Assembly (NCBI GenBank): GCA_963402885.1
Contig: OY727094.1
Span: 3,970,501 to 4,034,500, forward strand
Origin: Antedon bifida
Taxonomy: Eukaryota > Echinodermata > Crinoidea > Comatulida > Antedonidae
Direction of reading: 5' to 3'
Length of the DNA stretch: 64,000 nt
Positions 11,101 through 23,100 of this stretch are shown here, one piece after another (the stretch's first letter is position 1; each line of letters starts with the position of its first letter). Both the position numbers and the translations under genes were made by a program. The notes beneath the pieces are model-generated. The model was not told where the DNA came from and made no database searches. It was given only the letters and a program-made list of their open reading frames with translations.

Positions 11101-14100
11101 CAGTTATGCTGCAAACAGTCGGATATAATAACAGTTGTTCTCAACACAATAGAGAAAAAGAAAACAAAATCAATAATACTGAATCCATATTTAAATTATA
11201 CCTCTTCCGCCAGATATTTTGCGTGCGTGCACTAAAATCTTCAGCCGGTGTACACCATTCGTTATGCCGGCATCGCTCTTCAATATCTCATCCGTGACGT
11301 ACGGTAGTAGACTCATATCCAGACCACTTTGTACCAGGTTGTGCACATATTGTGGGTACTCTGCGCCAACGTTCTTCAGCCATTCGTGAAGTTCCCGATC
11401 TCCGCTATATGAGTTACTCTTAAGCACTGAAAGCTCTCGTATAAACCTATAAATATTAAAGTATGTGTAATTTTATTGTCTATATCTTTTGAGGTGTGTA
11501 GGGGATACTCCTGTTAAAAGAATATAAAGTAAAAGAAGTTAATATTTAAAAACATGGTTAAAAGCATTGATAAATTATAAATAATAATTCTTTCCATAGA
11601 TCATAAGTAGTAACTGTATCATAGAGAGATAGATAAAATGAATTCAATGTTGACAATGAAGATTAATTATAATTTTATTCTAAAATCTAATTTAAAATGA
11701 AGATAGTTGAGTTGATTTTAAATCGGTTGTAAATTAGTAAACTTAAAATGTCAAAGATTAAGATAAATTGTAATTTGTTATCTTAAGTCAAATTATAAAT
11801 CCAAATGTTGATCTTACAATGAGTAGCCTAAGGCTGTTAATATTAATGAATATTATAAAGTAATATTTTAACAATACTGTACATCTACTCTACTTCTAGA
11901 TCATCTTTTTCAATATCTTGTTTTTCATCTTAAAATTAAACATAATCTAACTCTACTCTAACTTTATTAAAATCAGACTGGCTGGAAACTAAAAACCCTG
12001 AAAAAGCTCTAAAAAAAGTGAGTGAGTAAGAGTGAATACAGTGTTATGTTTTATTTATAACTTGGAAAGTAAATAAAGAACATTCCAAGAATTGGATAAA
12101 TATGTATTGTATGCAAATCAGTATCTGTCTATATAATCAATGATTAACCACTACTAAAAATGGTATTTATGGTAGTATTAAAATGTTGAGTATTTAGATA
12201 AATTGGTACTGTACTTGAAAATGCTATAAAAAGTCCATTACACAATAATGTGTTGCAGCTGTTCTGATTATGCACTTTATAATGTTAGATACCCACACAT
12301 GAACAATATGGTGTAAATGATAAATACTAAACATCAAATGAGACTTTATGTATAACATTTAATATTAAGATATTTTCAAGTATGACAGGTCACAAGTATG
12401 AAACTGACTATAGGATGTTATACACATTTTTAATGTTACATTAAGCTCTGTCTACACTATCAATCTTTATGTCACAAACAAAAAGTGATGTGCCCATATA
12501 TGGACATGATGAGGTCATATCACTACCATATTTAAGCATATCACTACCATATTTGGGCACATCACATTTTTTGTCAAACTAGTTTGATAGTGTAGACCGA
12601 GCTTATCATTATATGTTCGTAATCAATGTTTACACACATTCATACACTGATATCAATTAGGCGTCTTTATTGATATATAATGATACAAAATGTAAATGGC
12701 ATAATTGAATGTTTAAATGTATAATATGAATGTCATACTGCAGTACAACATTAATGTTATTATTACAACCACATGATCAGTTTATCGCATAAATGCATGA
12801 GTGACTTTGCCAGATTATGTTGATTAGTTGGGTAACTGTGTGGGATTCTGCATAATTTAAGAAACTTCATTTTAGACCTGTTGATCTACATACTGTATTC
12901 ATAATGTCCTTTGTTAATTGTACATGTTATAATGCAAAATAAATTTATGTGAAGTTGCATTTGGATCCAAATGATATTATTCCAAAACTCCTTATTTATA
13001 CTCTAAAGTGTGTCTACACTATTCTGTTGACAAAAAAATGTAATATGGACATGATGATGTCATATCACTACCATATTTGGGCATATCATTACCGCATTTG
13101 GGCACATCACATTAATTTGTTAAACTAGTTTGATAGTGTAGACAGAGCTTTAAGGTCACTAAAGGACCCTGCATATTTGGCGGGGCAACTCTGCCGCTGA
13201 AACCTTGCTAGGCATGGACAGATCAATCAAAAACTTCAGGCCCCTGAAGATTTATGAACACACCCTAGTGTGATATGCCCAAATATGGTAGTGATATGCC
13301 CAAATATGGTAGTGATATGCCCAAATATGGTATGTCTTATATGGGCACATCACATTTTTTTGTCACATAAAGTTTGATAGTGTGGACAGAGCTTTACAGT
13401 TTGAGCTTAGTGGTTTAATGATGTTCACTCACAAAACCCACAGATTCTGCTGGGTTCAAATCCTACTCACCTTCGACATAAGATTGTACTTGATATACCA
13501 ATGTCTTGTTTTAGTTCTTCTGTAGAGATCGTCATTAGTAGATTTCCATCAACCTATTAATCAGAAAAAGTTCAATAATAAAACTTACTTTATAATGTAT
13601 AGTAAAAAAATGTTTAGTTGTTGTTTCTTTTCATGAAGAGCCACCAGTGAGAGTTTTGATATTGCCTAAAATGTCTTAAGCAATGTTTACACTATCAAAA
13701 TTTATGTGACAAAAAATGTGTCCATATATGGTAGTGATATGGTCAAATATGGTAGTGATATGACATCATCATGTCCATATTTAGGCACATCACATTTTTT
13801 GTCACATAAAGTTTGATAGTGTAGACAGAACTTTATTTTACAATATTAAGCCAAATCGACATCTAAAACCTAGACTTATGTACTTAAAAGCTAATTTGAA
13901 TTGATTTATTTAAATCACAAAACATGACCAAAATAAATTAACCACTTAATTATTCAATTACCTTTACCTAATAACGAGGAATTTTAATCAAATAAATCGC
14001 TGGAAATCATCTAATTATAGCAGTATATATATAATGACAATTGATATTCTAGTGTTGACATATACATACTGTAAATCGCATTTATCAGGATTAATTTTAT

Positions 14101-17100
14101 ATTTTGACCTTAAAGTGGTCACTTCAGAATTCATCCATTTGTGTACTTTAAAATGTAAACATTGGGAAATATATTATTGAAATGAGTTACTTATTCTGTG
14201 TAGTATCAATATTGGGTTTGTTTTATAACACACAAATAACATACTATCAAATTTGAATATTAAAATGTAAATATCCCAAAAAATATTGTAAGCTATATTA
14301 ATCTACTGTAGTAAGATTCGCTCAAAACTATTCTATGTTAAAAATAATTAACAGTTAGCCAATAGCAATCAGTAGATTTACTACATTTTAAGACATTATA
14401 TGATACTTTCTGCTTTATACTTTGTGATGTGTGTTTTTGATCAATAAATATTGTGCATTTCAAAATGTATAATTATCCATTTTCACAACAAAGACATCCA
14501 TTTGTATTGACGTAGTATTACTCTATTCATGTTTCAGTGACTATAAATATTATACCATTTGAATTATTCCATGGTGAAAGAATGAATTATAATGAATGTT
14601 CATGTTGATATAAAGATAGGAGGATAATTAGGCTATGCTTAAACATGGATTTCCATTATTTTAAATTGAAGAGAATTTAAAAGAAAAAAAAATAATAGTA
14701 ATGTACTACAGTATTTATTTTACAAAATCTTTTGATTGTGAACAGATTCAGATCAGGTGCTAGTATACAAAAATGTCCTCTAGATTACCATAACCAAAAA
14801 ACGATGCAATTATGTCAATATGATTTTACAGTAGAAAGTTTGAAATGTTGGTATGGGGGGCCCCAAAGGACATTTCTCAAATATGTTGTCGTACAGTAAT
14901 ATCAGGTATTAAACTAATTATATATTTCTCTACTTCATTCTCCTATGATTTTCAAATTAAATCATGAATATCAAAAGGACTTTAGAGTATCTACGATATG
15001 CATGTATAATCAATATGATGTAATAGGATAGGAAGATGGCATTTCAGAGTTTATGAATATTGAACATAAGGTAAAAAGTTGACACCTTTAAGGTATTCAG
15101 TCAATACACAGAAATCCAGACCGGAGCTTACAGGTCGTGATCTTTAATAGAACAACACGAAAAGTTGGACATTCAAATATGTTTAGTATGTAAAATAATA
15201 TGTTGGTAAAAGTGAATTCCAAAAAAATCCAAGAAAAATATTTGTTAATAGCATTGTACATTTTCACATCATAATGCTGATAAAATAGGCCTATTTCAGT
15301 CCACTTCAGTAGCTTCGTGACATTGATTTGGCTTAATATTTGATAAAAAAGCATTTTGGAAGACATAGCATATCAGAGAGCTAGAGTTTGCTTGTATGTT
15401 TTTTTTTAAAATTTCATACGCATTCAACAGCAAGTAACTCGCCAATTACAGGATGGATAACTATAATTTATCGTGCTTTTACTTAGTCTTAGGGAGTGGA
15501 GTTGAAAGAGTCGTAAGTTACAATCCTGGCACTAGGACAGGATTGAACTCTGAACCTTTGGATTGGAAGGCAAGCATGTTAACCACCAAGCTACACTATA
15601 TTGTATACTTCTAAATCAAACCTTATTTTTCTTGAAATTCTCCGAGTAATCTTCAAAACCGTTCCTATCAACCCAAAGTCCAACTTCATCTAGAGACCAA
15701 CTTGAGATATTGTAGCTTAACTTATCTGGGATATCTTCTCCGATGACAGTCAACGCTTGCTGGGCAAATGACGAGGCTATCTCGGTGTTAGATGCCGCTA
15801 GTTTGCGTAGAGGTTCGATTGCACCAATTACATAGAAAATCTGAAGAATAAGAAAAAAATGATATCATCAAAACAGTAATACCTCTGACATTAAACACAA
15901 TTGATAAGGACATGACATGATAATAATTGCTACAGAAAAAAAGTAATAATTATCAAAACAATGCCTCTATAAAGTTTAATTGCTGTAATAAATGTAAATT
16001 ATGAGCTTTAAATTTGATGAAATATTAATAAAGACAAGTTTTATGTTGTAAAATACCAATAAAAAACATATTTTCAATGAGTCGTATTATTCATTTATTT
16101 ATTAATATTAGTTACTTACTTATGAATTATCAATTTATTCAAAATTAATTTTATATTGAATATTTATGCCCTTTTATATTAAAACAAAATATATTATTAA
16201 GAAAACAACATAAGAACTGTCAAAAACATCATATTCATTGGCAAATATGACAGGCTATTCACACTATTTTGCTACAGTATTACCTAGCCTCAAGACAACC
16301 TATAATATTATTTTAACTTTTTATTATTTTTACTTAAACATTTTAAAATTCTTAAAAGTTTTATATTTGATGTTGTACTTTTTATTGTAAGATGATGTAA
16401 TTCATCTCCTTCTTTTGTTAATTGCCTCATGTGGGATGAATACAGATATATACTGATACTGAGTGATAAATCTCCCAATTGGTACCCTATTCATTCCACT
16501 GTGTTTATGAACAATTTTCCAGAATCCAAGGTGGAATTGGTGTTAATAACATCGCTTTAATTGTGTGTATGAATCCGTCTAATCTCTAAATTCCCTGACA
16601 ATTTCCATCTCAGCGATATTAATTGATCCCAGTGGAAAGGAGATGGCTAGTAACGTTGATAGCTAGGTTAATAATTAACATACAATTAACGAAGGACAGG
16701 GTACAATTCTTGACACTTCACGTTAATTATTATCATAGAAATAATAATAATATAGAAAACTAAAAATGAATGCAGCACTAATATGTAATATTGTATTAGC
16801 ACAAAATAAACAAAAAGAAAAGATTATTATATATATATTATTATTATTAAGAGATGTTTACTTTAAAATAAAATTTAATGACAAAAAAGATTGACGTTTC
16901 GCAACCATCATGGATCTTTTTCATCATTAAATTTTATTTTAAAGAAAAAATTATAAATGAAAAATCAAGTGGCCGTATTCACCACCAAGGGAAACACTTA
17001 CCCTTAAAAGTAAAAAAATCTCCTAACTAAATGACTACAATTTAAGGGAAATACTTTTTATTTATTGAGTTTAATTAAGTGAAATATATATTTGTACAAT

Positions 17101-20100
17101 ATACACACAAAAACCCATTTTTATAAAACCTTATTGGAATGATATAAAGAAGAAGATTTTTTTATTGGGAAATTTAATGGGAATTAGTTTAAATTCATTT
17201 TAGTTTCTCTTTAATTTCCAAGTAGGCCTACAGTACGTTCTAAAAATTATAATACGGTATACTAATCAAAACATATTTGTAATGTAATAGTGTTGGTTGC
17301 CATTATACTGGTGGCAGAAAAGCCAAAAGACCAGGAAGAACTCAAGTGATTAAAAAAAGTGGTGAAAAAATATTCATGCAATATGATATTGTTTGTAGCC
17401 ATTTATTTGGTTTAGTATCATAAAACAGACAAAAATCGTTAATATTGAAACAAGGAAGGAAAATTATTAAAGGTATCTCAATTGAAAAGGTAATTTATTA
17501 AATATTACCGTAATATAGTTCACAATAGCATACAGTTTTAATTGTACTACAGTAGTAACTACTGTATATTGTGTTAAAAAAGTGTGAAGTTTACGGTGCA
17601 CACACAAATTTGCACCTTGATACAGTTTTGTTTTCGGTTTTGGTTCAACACACATTGAGATAAACATAACTAGTTTTGATAGTGAAAAATGGAGATGTCG
17701 TCTATAAAGGACGCCACCATTAGTTAATCAAAGTCGACACCCCTAACTCTGCTTTAAAAACTTAACATGGAATAACCTCGCACTTTAATCATCTGAAAAG
17801 TGAGCCATAGCTGGTTGATTCATTAGACCTTGGTTCATATATAAATAAGCCCCAAAGAGGAGGTGGGCTTATACCAGAATCTCATTACAAGTATGAAATC
17901 AAACAAGCCAACCCATTAGGTATTGCCAGTTGAAAATAATAGTACAACATTAATAACTCTGCCTCTTTGGATTTAAGCTCACTGTATGAGGCGACATGAT
18001 TCTATACGAGACAGACATTATTAATTATCTTTTTAAATCTCTGTTTTATTAATTACAAATCTAATCAACAGATGTAAAATATTAAACAATAAGGGATAAT
18101 GTTCAATTACATATTCATCCACTTTGCAGCATTCAAATCAAATGCACTCACTCAAAAACATTACATAACACTAGTGGTGTGATCTATGGCTAACAATCAA
18201 ACTGTTATGTAACATGCATCAAAGAAAAATCTCGGTATTCTCTGTAGGCTGTGTCACCTTGGGTGTCCCGTGGTAAATTGAATTCATTAATGATATTGAT
18301 GTCAAATAAACTAGAGTGCTATTAACTGCAGAGAAAAGAGTGAACATGGTGACTAATTCTATTAGAGCATTATTTATTGAAAGATTGAAAATGTAATTGT
18401 CAATTTTAATTAAATACGATTTCACTGCAATGTTAACTAGATGCTGCATTATGTCAAAAATGTAAGTGGACTAAAATATATCATCATTTTCACTTTTCAG
18501 AGCAGAATGAATTAAAGTCCTTGAAACATCTCCAACTAAAAATTATTTAGTTTTATAACATAATGGGGTAAGCAAGAATGAAAGGAAAAGCAATAATGAC
18601 AGGGGAAAGCAAAAAAAAGGGGAATACTGAAAGAAAGCAAAAACTAAAGAGGAAGGCAAGTCTAAGAAAAGGAGACGGCAAGAACAAAAGCAAGAAATAA
18701 AGGGGAATTTATATTTATTATTTATTTATACCTGGGTAACACAACCCCACCGACAACTCGAAAGATGTACTAGGTTCTTTAAAGTGCACATGAGCTAGAT
18801 TTGTACACTGGACCTACGGTTTATAGTCCTAATCTGAGAAGACTCATTCTACCACCAGAACCATGGAGTGAGTGAGCCTCGAACCCTTGCTGATGTTATG
18901 GCATAGCTTATGGTTCCACTGTCTTAACCGCTTGGCCACTCACTCGAAAGCAAGAATGAAAGCAAGAATGACATGGATAAAGAAAAAAGGGAAGCATAAA
19001 GTAGTTAAATCAGCTACTTACAGTTCTAGCACTTTATACTTTTTATAACTTGTCTTATTGTTGTACACCATTGTATGCAAAGCAATAAAATCAGTTTCAT
19101 ATTTTTAGATAAAGTTTAATTGTATCCTTCTCCTAAAGGCTATATTATTATGAGGGCTGATGTGATGATAGGCTATCGTTTAATATTCATAAACAAAGAG
19201 TAAATACTGTAAGTAGCGCTGGTAATTACAACCTAAAGCCAATGTACTTTCACAATTAGAAATCAATATTCAAAATATCAAATGTTAATATTATCTCAAA
19301 TCCTAATTTGATATATTCAAACTTAAGTCTAAGATATAAATAAATATATTACAGTAATATATATAGTATTATAATTATTTATATCTCAAATAATACATTT
19401 AAATCATAATTTGAAGTAAGAGTTAAATCAATATATTAGAATAAGTATTACAATTATTTATATTTCAAAATCCAATTATTACCGAAATTATAATATTCAT
19501 CTCTAATTATAATCTGATGTACTCAGTACTGTATTAAAAATAAGTTAAGTCTAAAATTTAATTCAATATATTAGAATATATAGAATTATAATTATTTATA
19601 TTTCAAATAGTAAAATTAATCTTAAATCCTAATTTGATATAAAGTAAGACTAAGATTTAAATTAATGTATTACTTATTAGAATATACAGTAGTATTATAA
19701 TTATTTATAATTCAAATATCTAATTATTAATATTCATGAATCTCAAATCCTAATTTGATATTCAAAATAAGTTAAGTCTAAGACTTAATTTCAATGTATT
19801 AATTATAATAGAGTATAATATATAATTATTTATATATATAAAGTGTAAGATTTATTAGAATATAATATTATAATTATTCAAGATTATAAATGTATTACTA
19901 ATGTCACTAAGAAATAATTATTTGTCCAAGAACAAACATTTTGAGTTTGATTAAATTTCTGTAGAGTGTAAGATAAACTACACAATTTTCAATACAAACA
20001 GAACACACATTATATTCTACTATGTTGGATTGCCTACTCTAGTCAAACCGTATAGATTTCAACAGTCTACGAGTTTTCAGAAGCCGTGCACGATAACGAT

Positions 20101-23100
20101 TTGTAAACCCATCAGTTTACGGTTATTTACGATAATCTCACTTGGTCATCGGCAGACAGATATGAGTTTTTCAAGGTCGCATTGCATTACGCTTAATACT
20201 GAATTATGGGTAATTACGATCAAGTAGTATTATGATGAGGATTGCCATTACATCTTACAGTAGATTGTACCATGTATGAAAAACTCCATAATCAATTAAA
20301 ATATTACAATCTCAGTGTCCTTTATTCAAATCCTGGTACCAGGATTTCTGTTTATCACTAATTCCAAATTCAATAAAATTTACTTGCTGTAGAATCATAT
20401 AAATATAATATTTGAATTTTATATGAGTAATGTTATATTCAGAAGAAACAAAACGTTTCACATGCGGACCACAGTATACACATGGTTGGTCAAAAATGTA
20501 CAGAGTGGCGAACACAAGTTAGAATACGACTAGCGTTTAAGAAGAAAGAATGTTATGATAAAAAGGATTACTAACATTGTCCCAAAAAGAACATTTTCTT
20601 AAAATTATCACATAATTCTCTGACAGATTACAAAATCACATAGATTTTATTCGTTTTGAACTTGTCCAGTCATGCGTGCAAAATTAAAACACGTACATTT
20701 AACATACAACATACTGACTAACCTCTGTAATTGGAACTATTTTTTTTTCTTATGGTAAACTGAATCAAGATTTGTTCTCGCGTCTTAGAAAAAATATCTA
20801 CAGTCAAGCATAAATAAAATGAACTTTGTCCTAATAACGATTAGTCGGAGCAATTTAATCGCTGGAGTGTGACAAAGAATACTTTTCATTTGTAGAAAAT
20901 GTATGGCTGTTGACTAGAATAGAACTTAACAGACAAGCCAAAAAAAAATGACACAACATGGAACTAAGAAATCACATCACTATAATGAACTTCAGATTTT
21001 ACAGTACCTCAAAAAATAATTTCTTTATAACAAGACTTTTGCTTCAGGGTAATTGTAATGCAACAGATAGGACATAAAATAAGTTCAGCACTTTATTTCA
21101 CTACTTTTTAGGCCCTGTCCTCCCACCCTCTATTTCAAAATCCTTGATCCGCCCCCACTGCTCTTAAATAAAAATGTGTTCTAATGTACACATTTTTTCT
21201 TTAAAAAGACATCGCTTTCCAAGCAGATTTTCTCTCCTTAAGCAAATTTGTTCTGGCAAAGTTCAACACGATTCATCTGAACAAATTCTACTGTATGAAT
21301 ACAGTATATACCTCATATTTTAATCAGTAAGGTATTACACCAAATGAATATAAAGAATAATTTCTGAGAATAAATTAAAGGAAATGACTTCAAGTCTCTC
21401 CGAAGGATTTTCCCTAAAGACGCAGTATTAACAACATTTTGGAATTACTATACTATAAAAATTCTCATTATTTTATAAATCTGAAAATGCCGCCGGAGGG
21501 AACGAAGATGGTAAACATGTTAATGAAAAAGACAAATGTGTTAGCAAATACTAGTGTTCCACTGTTATTGTTTCTACTAAGATATAATCTAAACAGACTT
21601 TCTTAATATGTTGATTAGCAAAGAAAACACCTTAGTCATCATAGCCTGTGATTAAAAAAGTAACGTCAACCTTTTGCACGCAGCAATAAAGGAGAATAGA
21701 TATTAATTGTCAAGCTGATGATGATGATGATGATGATGATAATGGTGATGATGATAATGTCTGATTATGAATGATGTTGTGATTATGATGATGATTATGA
21801 TAATGTCTGATTATGATGTTCTGATGATGATAATGATGCTTATGATGATAATGATGAAGATGATTATGATGATGATGTTGGTGATGAAGATGATTATGAT
21901 GATGATGTTGGTGATGAAGATGATGATGATGATGATGATGATAATAATGAGATGATGATGATAAAGAGATCCAATGGCAGAATTTTTTTAAAATCCATAT
22001 TAATGATGAAAACTGCACAGTTACAATAATATCTAACTGTGTAGATTGGGTTGAGATACAGTATGGCAAATCATGAATTTCATACAATCCCGTCGATTCT
22101 GCAAGCAGTTTAAATTACATTTTAAACAACAGTAATTTACAATTTGTCCTTGATACTGCGCTAAGTAATTTTTGTCTATGTTTTTATCTGTTACTGCGAC
22201 ACATGACCTTTTCAGATGAATAATTCATTTGCACCAGCTGAAAAACTGAAAATTAAATTTATTCTAATAAACAGCTAAACAAAACATTTTTCACATTTTA
22301 CATTCTCACATGACTTGGAACGATTGATAATTCAAGGATTTTAACACTTGTTTTTGGTGTCAAAATTAACACTTTTTATTTAATTGGTTTGTGCTGTTAG
22401 AATATTAAATAAGTAGTTTTCTAACAAAATTGGTTTAAAAGGTTAATCTACAAAGGTGTTAATAATTTTCGTGGTTTTTTCGGACACGGTACCTAAACCA
22501 ATTTCCAAAATGATCGTCAATAAAACTCCATAATAGTATTGTTTGTATTTCATTTACTTTTACTTATTTTTCTGTGTGTTTTGAGAGAGCTGACTGTACT
22601 GTATTAATTTTAGGCATTTAATTTCACAGACAGGCATTTAATAAAATAATAGTACATGATGGAATTCTCAAAATGTTGATTTGACATAAAACACTTTCAA
22701 TCACGATACAAATACCTGTGTCATGGATTTAACATTTTTTCATAATGTACACTGTGCCACCATAAAAAACTATATTTTTAGAGTGTCGATAAGACTGAGG
22801 CAAGTTTTTTAAAACTTCTGATATCAATACTCCTTACCCCCTCCTTCTATCTAGACTGTCTCAGTATATGAGTGAGATCTTTTGGAAATTATTGGCGGGA
22901 TCCTCACCGAGTTGATCTAATAACCTACAGTATAACAAAAGGCCAAATGATCGTGAAGAATGACTGTGGGACTGCATAAAGTAACATGTACAGTATCTCC
23001 TATTTAGGCAACCTCCAGTCCTATAAAGGGATACATTTCTGCGAAATGAACAGTGGGATGAGGATGCATAGTGTACAGTATCTTTTAAAACTATTGCCAA

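Noticed and set aside
18870-18957. Possible functional tRNA-Leu/Ser gene on the minus strand
   Set aside because: A and B boxes are good, but the acceptor stem and anticodon arm are poor, and a SINE body follows directly; related copies exist elsewhere in the window.
21710-22087. Histidine-rich 125-codon frame (and a Met/Ile-rich frame opposite)
   Set aside because: It is a translated GATGAT microsatellite in the SARM1 intron, with no start context or homology.
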